Below are positions 10,201 through 22,216 of a DNA stretch of 64,000 nucleotides, piece by piece (the stretch's first letter is position 1; the number at the start of each line of letters is the position of its first letter). A program made the translations under genes and the position numbers. The stretch covers positions 496,001 through 560,000 of the forward strand of contig OY723290.1 of the NCBI GenBank assembly GCA_963210315.1, in the 5' to 3' direction. The notes under the pieces were generated by a model. It saw only the letters and a program-made list of their open reading frames with translations, was not told where the DNA came from and did not search any database. This DNA comes from Rhynchopus euleeides. Lineage: Eukaryota; Euglenozoa; Diplonemea; Diplonemida; Diplonemidae.

Positions 10201-13200
10201 AGGAATATTTTTTGCGATGCATAAAGAACAAAGAATACCGGGCTGCTTGGGTACCGAGAGTAGGGGATGGGGAGGGGGGGGGGGAAGGGGGGAGCTGATG
10301 GAGTGGGGATCGAGTGGGGGGTGAGGGGGGGGGGGATGGTAGGGCAATATAGGCAAACACACCATCCTGCTTTTTTTTCTGAATTCCTTTCTTTTTTGAC
10401 AACGTGCTGTCGCATAGGCCAGTGGCACGCTGGGTTGGCCCCGGGGGGGGGGGGGGGGGGGCGTCTTTTACTTTCTTCAATTTTTCATTTTTTCCCCCTG
10501 TTTTTTTTGGGTATCGACAGCCATCATCGGCCTGGCCTTCAGGGCTACCAGGCAGGGTGGGTGTGTGTGTGGCGTGTGAAATGGGGGCGAAGTGAAGGGG
10601 AATGTCTGGAGTGGAAAAAAGAAAGTGGGAGGGCAGGATGCGGGGAGGAAGAAGAGGGAACGGGGGGGAGACGGGGAGCACCTTTTTTTTCCTTGGAATT
10701 GGCAAACTGGGAAGGGATATGGAATGTGCAGGTATCCAATCGGGATGAGACGAACAAGTTTGGGGAGATTTTGCACTCCTATGTTGTCTTCTTCTTTTTT
10801 CCTTTTTTTGGTGCTGGGGAGAACAAGGAGAGGGGGGGGGGAGGGGTGCGGCCACCAGGAATTTTAAAAAAACGAGATCAGAGAGAGTCAAAGAGAGAGA
10901 GAGACGTAAAGTCAAAAAGAGGGGAACGTCTCACAGCCACCCCCGACTCATTTTACGTACACTGCGAGGACCTAGCCTAAGAGACTATGCCTCTCGCAAT
11001 CTACTTTGGTAGGCGAGGGAACGGGCCTGCGGGCTGCAGGCGCACCACTGCGACAGGGCGGGTGTGGCGAGGGCGGCAGAAACCCTGGGGTGCATTGGGG
11101 GGGGAGATCAGAAGCCCGCCGTGAGGGCAAGGCCGGCATACAGGATGATAGACTGCTAAGGCCCGCCCCGAGAAGAGGGTGGGGTGGCGGGGTGGGGAGA
11201 GGGGGTGGGGGTGGGGCGGTTGTCGGTTCCGAGGAGGAATCGGCACCACTCGCATCTCCCCCCACTCACCTCCCTCACCCACCTTGCACCCGTTTCACCT
11301 TGGGCCAACCATCAGCCGACATGAGACCCAGCGGGTGTGCACACGTCAACAGCTCAGAGAGTTTCTGCCAAGTCGCCTCCACTACGCTGTGGGCACCTGC
11401 AACACATCAAGCACACACTCTTGCCACGTGGTTGTTGCCGGATTGTCGGAGGGACCAATCCTTTTTTTTGAACTTCATTATTTTTCTCGGTACCACAACC
11501 CCCCCCCCCTCTTTCGTACAAAAGAAGGCATGAAGACATAACGACACCCCCCTCCCCTCCCCTCCCATGTATTTCAACACCTAAGGCGTTCTACCTCAGC
11601 TCCGCCCCCCCCCCCCCCCTTCCCCACAACATTGGAGTGGAAACGTCGCAACCCAAACCGAACCTCCCCACCCCACCCCCGCGTGCGTGCTCGGATAGTT
11701 GCTGGCACATACAGGGTGTGGGGATATACTGAAGGGGGTCGAGAAGAACATGCTCCAGAGAACAGCAAAAGCGCCGGAGGGGGTGGGGTGGGATGGCGCG
11801 GTGGCGTGGCGTGGTAGAAGAGGGAGAGACGAAGGGGAATGGGGAGGGCTGGTGGAGAAGGGAAGAGGGCAGCGCCGCCAGCGGCAGGCTACCGGGCACT
11901 TGAGAGAGAGAGAGAGAGAAAGGGGCGGAGGGACAGAGAGAAAAAATGTATCAACACAGAAAAAGATAAAAAAAAGCGCCGGGTGCCATGCGATCACCCC
12001 CAAGGAAATAGAGCGGCGTGGTTGGGACAGCTTTTTGTTGTTGCTTTTTGCTGTCGCTTCCCAGACGTGGTGTGACAGCTTCGATAGGTACGTCCTGAGA
12101 GGTGGGCCTTGAACCCACTAGATATCCCAACGCCAACCGAAGCCCCGATCGGGTTAGAGTGCGGGGCCAACTCTGCGTGTGTGTGTGTACAGTACTTCTG
12201 TTCATCGGTTTTCCTTCCATTTGCACAAGACAAATTCCAAAGAAAGCGGGGCCGCCCCCCCCGGAATCTGTCGAATAGGGCGAGATATCCCCTCCCCATT
12301 TTACGATTGAACGAGAAAATTGGAAAAAATCGAATCGTGTCAGAAGGCGACGACATCTCGTCGTCTCCCGAGGAGGGTAGTGTGCTTATGCAGTATAGTG
12401 GTGTACGCATCGGGCACAACGGTCAGACTGCTTGGGTATGCCCTCGGTGTGAATTGCCGTTCGCTGGATAATTTGTTGGGGAGAAGCGAAAAACTGGAGG
12501 ACGAGAGAACAAACCCTTGCAAATCTGCCGGTTCTCTTAAATTTTCGGTGCCGACATTCACAGCTGGGATTGGTTAGTATTGTTGTTGCCAACCGCACAC
12601 ATCCCAGCACCGGAGCCTTATCCGGGCATTAATCATCGGACAACACACCGCCGCATGAATGAACCACCCCACGCCACGTTGAATGTTCCACCCCCACCCC
12701 CCTACCCCCACACCTTCCGTTGCAGCAAGATATCTCACATGTCACCCCACCCACCCACCCACACCCCCGCCAGCGATGGACCCATCGCTGCACTCTCTCA
12801 ACCCCAGGTTGAAACAATGGCCTCAAAACAACAATCGGGAATGACACGGGGACGAGGAAGGCACGGGAGAGGGGGGGGCCGCCGCTCAACTTGGGCTGGC
12901 AATGTACTGGCCGTGGTCCGTTGATGCGGGGGAGGTTGTCCCCTGCATCGAAGACATCACCCACTGAGAGCCGCCCTCCCTGGAGACCCATGCAAAAAAC
13001 CTCGCCCCGTTCCATATCGGCTCTTGTTGCTGGAGGCCCGTGGTAGTAGACGATGGTTTTTTTGCCAATTTTTTCAAAATAAAATGGCAGAACCATACAG
13101 CACGCACTGGAAGAATGAAAACTAAAAGTACGGGGAAGGGGGGAGTGGGAGGGAAAAGGGTGGGATGGGGATGCAGTAGGCTTTTTCGAACGATTTGAAC

Positions 13201-13844
13201 GATTGTTTCGACTGCTTTGCTCCTGGCAGCCATTTTTTTTTGCGTTTTTTTGTGTTTTTCCCCGTGTGATGGCCCTGTGAGGGGGGGGCACCGTTTTTCG
13301 GGCATATTTTTTTTTACTTTTGTGTGTGTGTGTGTGCGTACTCCACAAAGCAAGCACACACCTTTCATGTCTCGACAGCAGCCCCGCCCAGCGCATGACG
13401 TCCCAAAGGGACGCCCCAAACCCGTGTAGTGTAACGTTTTCAAATGCAATAGGGTCGTGGTCTTTGCACTCAGGTACAGTACGGTGACCTTCCTCACAAT
13501 TTCGATGTCAGGGTTGTCACAGAGCGAAGCCCCACTAAACAATTCCATTCAAGAAACAAAAAACAGAACAAGAAAAATGTGGGTATGTGTGCCACACCAC
13601 ACCTCCACACACCCCGGGCAGTGCACTGTACGGGGTACGTTTAGGCACTTCCCTCAGCCAGAAAGTGGAGAGAGGGACGCTGACCTATCCAGGACATGCG
13701 CGTCCCACCTCCGGGGGGGGGAGGAGGGGCTCGTGCGTTTGGTGGGCGCGTTGAGTAGAGTTTGGAGTTGGAGGTGAACACCCGAAGGGTTGTTGGGGGG
13801 GCCGAGAGGGGCGAGGTGCAAGGGGGGGCGTACGAAAATAATAA
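7283..13844. other. Large spacer with homopolymer runs, no gene seen
   Basis: Over 6 kb without a credible gene. It contains C-runs (8212-8229), G-runs (7290-7303, 9827-9834, 10442-10461), GT/GCGC repeats (9622-9680), GA repeats (10127-10143, 11901-11918) and copies of the tandem 9-mer motif. Open frames on both strands are proline/glycine-rich readings of these runs. Confidence 0.6.
9749..9766 (+). repeat. Tandem 9-mer motif TTGAACGAT x2
   Basis: The 18-mer TTGAACGATTTGAACGAT occurs here. Close variants are at 13187-13205, 17821-17839 (followed by a third partial unit), 19502-19521, 21844-21873 (three units), 28072-28091 and 34957-34978. Single reverse copies occur near 8113 and 44962. All lie in spacers outside coding sequence. 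The function is unknown; a protein-binding site or a remnant of one repeat family are both possible. Confidence 0.6.
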
Positions 13845-13877
13845 TACCGTATACGTAAATATTATGGAACGTAAATA

Positions 13878-16800
13878 CCGTAAACGGAAAAAGGGTGGAA
13901 CGTAAAAATGTTCCAAGTTCCCAAAAAAAGGCCAAACGTTCCATCTTTTTTACGGTCCACTATTTATTGGGACTGAATATGGAAAAGACAATGCGATTTT
14001 CGCCCGCGGGCTGGTGGGTTGCGGGGCGCGGACTGCGGCCACGCCGTAGACTCCCACACGTAGGCCTCCCGACCTCCCAGCTTTGGACCCTCCCTCCACC
14101 ACCGCAACCAACGCCAGCAAGAGAAGCAAGGCATCCCTGCATGTGGAAAGGGCACGATCACCACCACTCACCTCGAGACTCACCCACCACCACACCTCGA
14201 GAAGACATTACATACAAGTTATACAGACAGAGTATCTAAAGGGACATCAAGAGAGGGAGGGTGACGGGTTTGCGGGACATTTACAGGGGCATAAACAGAG
14301 AGAGGGGATGTGGCACAGTGCTCAGCACTCAGCACTGAAGTCGAGTGACGACAGGATCCTCTCCATCTCTGCCAATTCTGCGGGGGTCGTCAGCGCTGCG
14401 TCCGGGTGCACCTCGGTTGGAGGGTCGTAGTCAGCAACAGCATCATCGGTACTTGCTGCGAGCGTTCCGGGGTCGGCGATGATGCCAGCGCGGACGAACG
14501 TTTTCACGACGGAGCTCGGCTTCACCTTGCTGAACCCACGGCACAGCCAGGCGAGATGGCGGTCGCGCATGTCCGCGGCGGTCACCTTCGTCGTCCTGGC
14601 CAGGTCAGCCATCAACTCCTGGTCGTCGAGCTCAGGGTTCTGGGCGACGAACGACACGAAATGCAGGTTCTCCGCGTCGAACACGATCAGCGGCCCGGAA
14701 CGGATCTCCGTGAGGGTCGCGGCCCACTGCACCTCGGACAGGGTGATCAGCCTCACACTGGTGTAGTACTCCCGGTTGAGTGCGCCCACAGCAGCCTGGG
14801 CGGCGGGGTATGGGAGGCGCTGTGCCTCGGTGAACTGCGCAGCGTCACCATTCGCAGAACGCAGTTCCTCCAGCACCTGCTGAACAGCATCCTGTGCGCC
14901 GGGAATGCCTTCCGTGTCAGTGGGGATCACCTTCTCGAGCAGGTTGAGAGCATCCTTGACCTTCGGGAGGTAGGCCTTCCGCACGCCGTAGCTGTTGAGA
15001 CACAGCTCCACAGCACGCAGGGCGTACCACCCACTCGCGTTGTCCCCAGGGTGAACCCAGTCCGCACAACCCGGAGACACCACGATGCTTGCCCTTGTGC
15101 CGGCAAGGACTGCGTTGCGGAAGGCGGCTGTCTTCACGGACGAATCGTACACCATCACTTCATGCGACCCCATCCCTGCGAAGAGGAAAGGGGTGCCAGT
15201 TTTCGCAAGGGCACGGGTTTTCCTCTTCTCGTCACGCCGGAACAGCTTGGTGCAGACACCGGTGTACCACTTCGAGAACTTTTCGCGGAGGTATTTCTTG
15301 ATGTAGGCATTGAAGCCCAGGTCCAGCGGCTGCAAGAAAGCAGTAAACCCCGGAGGAATATCGACAGTCACGATGCCGCTCTCTGCGAGTGCTGCAGCAA
15401 CCTTCTCGGTCTGTTGGCCCGTGAACTTGTCGATGATCAACAAGGATTTCTGCTCCTCCCCGAGCCCCTTGGTCTCTTTGACACCCGTGAGGTATGGCAC
15501 CAACACCTTCTCGATGTATTCGAGGGTGGTTGCTTCGGACGCCCAGTGTTTCGGATTGGCAGTCAAGTGCCAGGTTTCCCCGTACGTCTCCAGGTACTCC
15601 TCCTCGAAGCGTCCGTGTGAGCGGGAAGTTAGGCCACCGTATATCAGCTGGACAGGGAGGAGATCGCCGGTCGCACTGGCGCCGAATACACCCGTAATCG
15701 CCTTCTTTTCGTCGGACTTCGAGAGCGGCACGTATGACGCGCCCTTCTTGTCGAAGGTCTTTGTGGTACCTGGCAGGAGGGGAAGGGCAGTGTGGTCGAC
15801 ATTCACCACCAAATCATCTGGGATGTTGTGCTGTGCCCTCAGACGTTGCACCTCCCCCTCGAACTCAGCCTTGGCCCGTTCCAGCAAACCCGGACTGTGG
15901 CACACCGCCGTTGTCCGCATTCGCAAGGTCCATCCCTGCGCAGCGAGGTACTTCCGAGCCCATTCCGTGCCGAGAGCTGTCTCAGAATCAATCCTGCTTG
16001 GATCACTGCTGGCACTCACCAGGCCTCGCGCGGAGGCGGACACAGTCTCAGCTGAAACCTGCGTCCCGCACCGCCTCAGGGCGCGCAACAACTGCATCAG
16101 CCTGGTCTCCTCGCTGTCGGTGAGGATTGCGGGCCGGCCGCGCTTCTGCGGGGGGGGAAGCACCACCTCCTCTGTCACCTCACCGAGAAGAGCTGCGGCA
16201 CGCTTCCGCTTGCCCAGCTCTTCCCGGTAGAGGGTCGCAAAACGGGAGGCGGAGCTCTTCGAGAGCTTCCTCCGTCCTGCGAGAGGGGCGTTCCAATCGG
16301 CAACGACTGCCGAGAGCTTCCCCTCCACCACCTTCCGGCCGATCTCCAGCTTTTCGGCCGGGCTCCAGTCACCACCGCCGGTAGGCCCCTGTGAGGATGC
16401 CTGCTGGTCGCGCACTGCACGCGTCACACTTTCAGCCTCAGCCCGCGAAATCGGACAAGCGCCGTTGCTGCCGGGGGTGTACGCTGCACGGGGCACCGTG
16501 AAGAGCAACATGCTCTTCTGCTTCGGTTCACGCTTTGGAGGCATGTGTGTGCGTGTCCCTGCAAACTGGGGGAAAGTGCGTGAGGACAGCGGGAAGATCA
16601 ACGAAAACAACAAGGCGAGGCGGCAACGGAGAGGGACATGGAGAGGGGGGGGGGCGGGGGCGAGCGCGTGACTAGCATCTGGAGTCTCTCAAGGCCGAAC
16701 GAGACATATTTCGAGATACCACCCCAAACTCACACGCCACGGTTGTCGGGAGACTGACGACGTTGTCGTCTGTAAGTCCGCCCCAACCCCCTCACTTACG

Positions 16801-17328
16801 AATTCCAACGGAGATTTGGAATTCACGGGCCCCGAACATTGTTCCGTGTAGTACCATGCAAGGAGCGTTCCGGTAGAAGTAAAGGTAGAACCTGCTGCGC
16901 TAGCCCACATAAGCAGCCTCAGTACGGCAAGGCGCGCAGACAGAAGCTGAGACCACCGGGCTCCCTCCAGATGTAAATTCGTGAATCAGTGCCCGGAAAA
17001 TTCAGGGAAATCGTACTCCTTTCGCTTTAGTGTAGTACACCCTGCAGAAACTGTGGGAGAACAGTTCCGGACTGTTGAGGCCCTGTGGTGTTAATCCTGC
17101 AGCTTCAGTCGTACGATTTCCTTGGTTCCTTCGCGACTTCGTCGCGAAGGAACTCGTAAAAAAAAAAAAAAAAAAAAAAAAAACGCCAAGTCCACTATCC
17201 CAACCGTAAAATAGGTGGACCGTAAAAATGTTCCAAGTTCCGGAAAAATCCCATTTGTTCCATCTTTTTTACGTTCCAACTATAGTACGGTTCACCTTTA
17301 TTACGGTCCACAATATTTCCGTTTACGG
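13878..17328 (-). mobile_element. Autonomous CCGTAAACGG-family transposon (pogo/Tc1-like)
   Basis: A 3451-bp element with ends CCGTAAACGGAAA / TTTCCGTTTACGG and TA duplicated at 13876-13877 and 17329-17330. It carries one transposase gene on the minus strand. Its left about 330 bp and right about 480 bp match the MITEs at 6341-7142 and 48162-48971, which are therefore internal-deletion derivatives. A poly-A run at 17158-17182 replaces a short A-run of the MITEs. The intact gene and ends suggest recent activity. Confidence 0.88.
14322..16544 (-). CDS. DDE-superfamily transposase, pogo/Tigger/jerky-like
   Basis: About 740 residues from the ATG at 16544; the frame is open a further 69 bases upstream without ATG. 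The N-terminal part (about residues 60-135) reads as a helix-turn-helix region (WSPAEKLEIGRKVVEG ... SKSSASRFATLYREEL), followed by a basic RGRP hook and a second helical domain, as in CENP-B/pogo proteins. The catalytic core shows the three acidic residues in the expected contexts: VNVDHT (D about 249), LLIIDKF (D about 372) and LQPLDLG (D about 408), so it is a DDD type with about 35 residues between the last two. Pogo-like transposases cut and paste at TA, matching the TA flanks. The long C-terminal part (about 200 residues, acidic at the end) is not recognised. The reading frame is intact. Confidence 0.85.
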   Translation of the reverse strand: MPPKREPKQKSMLLFTVPRAAYTPGSNGACPISRAEAESVTRAVRDQQASSQGPTGGGDWSPAEKLEIGRKVVEGKLSAVVADWNAPLAGRRKLSKSSASRFATLYREELGKRKRAAALLGEVTEEVVLPPPQKRGRPAILTDSEETRLMQLLRALRRCGTQVSAETVSASARGLVSASSDPSRIDSETALGTEWARKYLAAQGWTLRMRTTAVCHSPGLLERAKAEFEGEVQRLRAQHNIPDDLVVNVDHTALPLLPGTTKTFDKKGASYVPLSKSDEKKAITGVFGASATGDLLPVQLIYGGLTSRSHGRFEEEYLETYGETWHLTANPKHWASEATTLEYIEKVLVPYLTGVKETKGLGEEQKSLLIIDKFTGQQTEKVAAALAESGIVTVDIPPGFTAFLQPLDLGFNAYIKKYLREKFSKWYTGVCTKLFRRDEKRKTRALAKTGTPFLFAGMGSHEVMVYDSSVKTAAFRNAVLAGTRASIVVSPGCADWVHPGDNASGWYALRAVELCLNSYGVRKAYLPKVKDALNLLEKVIPTDTEGIPGAQDAVQQVLEELRSANGDAAQFTEAQRLPYPAAQAAVGALNREYYTSVRLITLSEVQWAATLTEIRSGPLIVFDAENLHFVSFVAQNPELDDQELMADLARTTKVTAADMRDRHLAWLCRGFSKVKPSSVVKTFVRAGIIADPGTLAASTDDAVADYDPPTEVHPDAALTTPAELAEMERILSSLDFSAEC

Positions 17329-17402
17329 TATTATGGAACGGGCCCATTTTTGGCCGGTCCGTTCCATAATATTTACGTTCCAAAATATTTACGTATACGG
17401 TA

Positions 17403-20252
17403 ATAAAAATGACTTGAATTAAAAGTTGCCTTCTTTGCTTGTGGCAAACGGTGCCGGCGCCACGGCACCCTTTGCCCAAAACAGGCTGCCGCTTTTGTTG
17501 CTTCAACATGCCAACAGCTTCGTCAGCGAGCGACCAACTCCGGTGTTCCCCAATGCTGACAAACGTGACCGAACTGGACCTCTCCAACCCCCCCACTCCC
17601 GCGTGCCTCAACGATGGGTCAACGTCAAGCTTGTTATAGCCATCACATCACAAAGCCCCACGGTGGCATGCTCGTGTTTTCGCTTGGGAGGGAAGGGGGG
17701 TGGGGAGGGCGTTTGTCTCCACCCGTCGGACAACCGAGCTGTCTATATGCGTTACAGAGATAGTCGGGGGAAAAGAGAGGGGGGTGCGGCAGTGTGCGGT
17801 GCCGCCCGTGGCCACCATTTTTTGAACGATTTGAACGATCTTTTTGAACAGCGCGAGAGAGATAGAGAGAGAGGGCCCATCCCACTTCGGGATGCGTGTG
17901 GGTCATTCCTGGAAACCGCTTTGTTCCCAAGGCCGGTTTTGCTTTGCTGAATTCCTGTGTCGGAGAGGGTAGCGAGGGTAGGGAGGGGGGGGGGGGGGGC
18001 GAGTCGGGGTCCTCGCTGGCAAGAGATCCTGTGGGCGTGATTCCGCGATATAAATGGCTGGGGGGGTCACAAAAGAATGGGCCAGAGCAGTGAGTATGCA
18101 GTGTGTCTGTGAAGGGGGGGCGTCGGGTTCAGCAGTGGTTCTTCTTTTTCTTCTTGTTCTTGTTCTTCTTCTTCTTTGCGTGTTTTTTTTGCCCATTTTG
18201 TTTTTGCCACAACTGACACAGTTGAAGGAATGCCGCATCAATGCGGGTTGCTTTGCTTGGTTGAAAATTTACGCATTGGGAGGATTGCCGGAGGCAGCCA
18301 GCCTCCCGGCAGAGACGATGGTTTTCTTCAGTGTAGGGTTACTAGCAGATTTTTACTTTCTGATTTCAATCATGGTATTGTATTGCGTGGTATTCACCGT
18401 GCTGAGCTGCGCTGCCAATTTTTGCGGCAGGGATATAAAATATGCGTTCTTTTCTGCGAGGACAGAGCTGGCTCCGCAAAGATATGCCACCACCAGAGGG
18501 GGGGCCTCGCTCCTCGTCACCACTCATGACGTCCGTCAGTGACGGCAAGAAGGGCGCCCCTCGATTCCACCCACCTCCCCATGTAGGGCATAAATTTGCG
18601 GTGTCAAACGGTGCCAATAAAACGGGTGCGAACATCACAAACGAGAGGAACGAACACCTGCCTTCTCGGAATTCAAATCGCACATCACTTGCCATCGCCC
18701 CGGATAGGATTAGGGCTGATGGGAGAAAGGGGGGAGGGGAGAGGGGGATGGGTGGGGTGGGGTGGGAGGGTCGAATCACCCCCCCCCCCTCTAACCCACC
18801 GCCGTACCCCCCCCTCTCCCCTGCACATCACAGCACGCAGGGAAAATTTGCCATTCTGTTTCTTCTGCAACAATTTTTTTGGGCCAATATAGTATGCACA
18901 CGTCAATGTCATCAACATCATTCAAGCCTTGGGGCACACACTTTACGTCGAAGGGGGGAACAGGGGAGGTGGGGATGGGGTGAAATTGGGAAATCGACAG
19001 ACACCCCCATCTCTCGCCCGTGCATTCCACACAGGCCGCAGAGAGGCAGACTCTGCAACAGCATAAAAGGGTGGTGCGTCCGACCGGACAAGACGCGGTA
19101 GCAGGTGGGTGGGGGGGGGGGGGGAATGGAGGGGCATCACTGAGGAAAGATTCATGAATATGCCTTTACGTTGAGCCGATGTTGCCTTTGGTTGTTCCCG
19201 GGGTAATTCTGAACGAAAAAAATACTTTGTTTTTTAGGGGGGTTGCCTGGGATGTGTGTGGTGGCATATATGGCTGGCAGGGCGGGGTGGGTGCACGGGG
19301 TGGGGCGTCCCAAAACCCCCGCCCCCCACATCAAGTTTAAACGATCCGGCCGTGCTCATGGAAGCCCTGCGATGTGGGTCAGCCATCGTCGGCAACTTGA
19401 TTCTCAGAGCTGCTACGCTGTTGATTTTGCTGACACTGTTTCCGCCAACTGGTCTGCTCCAACGAACAGAAGAAGCCTGGCATTCAAAGACGAAACCACT
19501 GTTGAGCGATTTGAACGATTTGTGTTTGTCAAACAAGACACAACGGCTTGGCCAGCCCAGGGATCCTGAACAATTTTGAGCCAAGGCTAGTCTCGGGATT
19601 TGCTGCCAGCTCTCACACAACACACAACACGCGAATCGTTTTTCTCATAGCGCGGCGCATGCAACCACTGAGCGCCCTGTTCTTTGATGTGATCGCCACT
19701 GGGACCCACGCCCAGTTCACACCCACACACATCCACACCCCTGTTCCGGCACCCTCCTCTCAGGGAAGAGAAGCCATCGACATCGGGAGTGGACTGAGTA
19801 GAGACAACAACGTTACATTGAACATTAACGTTATCCGTGATGTGCACAGTGCCGTGCACAGCGGGGGTTCCTGATTGGGTTTCTTCGAGGGGGGGTTACG
19901 GGGATGGGGGTAGTGGTGGGAGGGGGGGAAGGTGTCCGGCAGCCCCAGAGACAGGGAGGCAGACCCGTTGACCCTTCAGCTCTCCGCCTCGTTGCCGCCC
20001 TCAGGCTCCATCCATACTGGCCAGACCCGAGAAGGGGCTTGTCAGCAGGATGAAACAATACAGCGGAAGGCTGAAACAAGACAACGAGAAAACCATCCAT
20101 TCTTCCTCTGATCAGGTCTTCTTCAGGTCTTCATCAGGCTGATGCCTTTTCAAGGGGCACCAGCTGGGACACAGCTGGGAACGGGGGTGGGGAGAGCTCC
20201 CCCGGTTCACCAGTCCAGGGGAGAGGAGGGCACTCCCAAAGACTCGCACCCT
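17403..20252. other. Spacer, no gene seen
   Basis: Contains copies of the tandem 9-mer motif at 17821 and 19502, a GA tract (17850-17872), CT-rich tracts on the forward strand (18141-18180), and G-runs (17986-17999, 19108-19122). Open frames are short and low-complexity. Confidence 0.55.
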
Positions 20253-20254
20253 TA

Positions 20255-21053
20255 CTGGGGGGGGGCAAATACAAGAGTATATGCAAATACAAGGGTATAT
20301 GCTAATACAAGAGTACTCCAGAAATTGCGATTTTAAAAAGTTCACCGAGCAAATACAAGAGTATACTCTTGTATTTGCATACTAGACTTTTGGAGAACTT
20401 TTGTGGGGTTTTCATCATATTTTGTGCTTCCAATGACCTCCCCCAGGCCAGTGGGCCTCCTGTCTGGAGTCGTCACGGTCGGGTGGGAGTCGCCTCGGGG
20501 GTGGGAAAGGCCAAGAGGACGCTCGTATTGTCTATTCCGCGCCGCTGCCCCATGAGGGCCCACCCGGAGGCCACATTTCTAGTACCGTATACGTAAATAT
20601 TATGGAACGTAAATATTATGGAACGGGCCCATTTTTGGCCGGTCCGTTCCATAATATTTACGTTCCAAAATATTTACAGGGCCAGTTGGGGACTCGGTGG
20701 TGAGGACGGCTTGCGTCAGGAATCGCGCGAAAAGTGCACGAGTAGGTCCCGTCAGGGACTCTGTACGCCGTCCGATCACCTGGTCCAAGTCCCCGAGTCG
20801 CAGAAAGCCCTGTAAATATTATGGAACGAAAAAAATCTGGAACGCCAACCCACCAGCGTTCCATAATATTTACGTTCCATAATATTTACGTTCCAAAATA
20901 TTTACGTATACGGTATGCAAATACAAGAGTATATACTCTTGTATTTGCATGGTAGACAACTTTTCAGCTAAAAAACAATTTTTTGAGAACCCTGAATTAC
21001 GTAAGCTGGCACGGTGAATAGAAGAGTATACCCTTGTATTTGCCCCCCCCCAG
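20255..21053. mobile_element. CTGGGGGG...CAAATACAAG TIR element, non-autonomous
   Basis: The ends are a CTG + G-run + GCAAATACAAG block and its inverse, flanked by TA at 20253-20254 and 21054-21055. Subterminal DNA repeats CAAATACAAGAGTAT in both orientations, with near-perfect palindromes at 20349-20378 and 20917-20947. It encodes no protein and is interrupted by the CCGTATACGT element at 20585-20913. Confidence 0.78.
20585..20913. mobile_element. CCGTATACGT-family MITE (empty-site copy)
   Basis: A 329-bp element with ends CCGTATACGTAAATATT / AATATTTACGTATACGG and TA flanks (20583-20584, 20914-20915). It is made of repeats of TATTATGGAACG and its inverse. At 20606-20660 it holds uninterrupted the sequence that is split by the pogo-like element at 13878-17328. 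Confidence 0.85.
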
Positions 21054-21055
21054 TA

Positions 21056-21997
21056 ACCCGTCACATGTTTCTAACTCGATCCCCCCCCCCCCTCGTTTGT
21101 GCACTACGTTATATGGGTGTTAGCGTTGGCTTCCACACGTGTTTACGTCTTGTTTCTGCGGCGGGCCCCTTCTCATTTGGTGCCGGCACGAACAGCACAA
21201 GGCGAGGAGGAGGAGAAAAAAACCCACTTGCGTTTCTGGCCTGCACCGCCCAAAACAGCAAAAAGACATAGGTATATTTATTCCAACCCAAGAACCAACC
21301 GCCTATCGAAAGGATGAGGAGGAGTGTGGTGCCGGCAACCACTGCCGTGCCGCGCGCGGGCTTTGTTAATTTTTTTTGTCGAAAGAAACGAAAAAGAGAC
21401 TCATTCGCAGGAGTATTTAGATTGTTCTGTGTGTGGCTTCCCTTCTGGCGGTATCTCTTGTTCTTCTGGGGGGTGCGGGGGGGTGGGAAGAAGGGTGTGT
21501 GAGGAGAGAGAGAGAAAGAGAGAACTTGTTTTGTAATGTGTTTGTTGCGTGAGGTCTCCGCGTGTAGCTCCCCGGCACCTCCTGCATACGCAGTGTGTGA
21601 TATACGTGACGCACAAAACAAGTTCTCTTCGCAACGCTACGCTGTTGCGTCCAATAGCAGAGGAGAGCAGGGGCAGGAGAGCACCTCTCTTGAAGACCTC
21701 TTTTCAAATGAAGAAATACATTTTTGGAACCCTCTCTGGAAGAGGGAGGGATTTCGCCATCAGGGAGCTTTCCGGAAGCGGAGAAATTTGGCGATTTTTC
21801 CTCCTGTAGAATAGGCGGAAACTGCACCAAAGCGCGCCGGATGGAACGTTTTGAACGATTTTGAACGATTTTTGGCCGTGCTCGTCGCGTCCCCCGGTGA
21901 GGGGGGACGCTGTTTCGTGTTCTCCTTGCCGCACGGAGGCATTGCCTTACGTCGCCTCTTCCTCTTTTCCTTTATGGGCGGGTTAGTCTGGCTCAGA
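21056..21997. other. Spacer with hairpin repeat at 21517-21631
   Basis: No gene seen. A small hairpin element with inverted AGAGAACTTGTTTTGT ends lies at 21517-21631, related to 4428-4507. Three tandem units of the GAACGATTTT motif lie at 21844-21873. Confidence 0.5.
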
Positions 21998-22216
21998 GGG
22001 CGGGACCGTGCTGATATGCACAGTGACGACTCTCCCTTTTTTTGTTGTGCCCGCCTCCTGCCGAGTCGTGGCTGCTGCCTCTCAGACTGGGGGCGGGCGG
22101 TCGCCGACGCTGACGCGCCTGGCGGCCCGTGGAAAGTGACGTGGGTCTGGGGGTGGGGGGGGGGGGTGCTGGGGTGTCAGGCCGAAGCCCTTGACCGCTG
22201 TTGATTTTTGCAGGTT

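Larger units (their letters stand above)
13847..17400. mobile_element. CCGTATACGT-family element, occupied by a pogo-like transposon
   Basis: Ends CCGTATACGTAAATATT / AATATTTACGTATACGG with TA on both sides (13845-13846, 17401-17402). Only about 30 bp on the left and about 70 bp on the right belong to this family; the rest is the inserted 13878-17328 element. The sequence across the inner junctions matches the uninterrupted copy at 20585-20660. Confidence 0.85.

Noticed and set aside
10166-10915. 249-residue minus frame
   Set aside because: It follows poly-C and CT tracts; Pro/Ser/Lys low complexity, no start context or domain.
12095-12160. tRNA-like T-arm on the minus strand (GTGGG TTCAAGG CCCAC)
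   Set aside because: A 7-nt acceptor-like strand follows, but no matching 5' acceptor, D-arm or anticodon arm was found at the right distance; at most a decayed tRNA-derived piece.
14406-15620. 404-residue forward open frame
   Set aside because: Antisense of the intact transposase gene.
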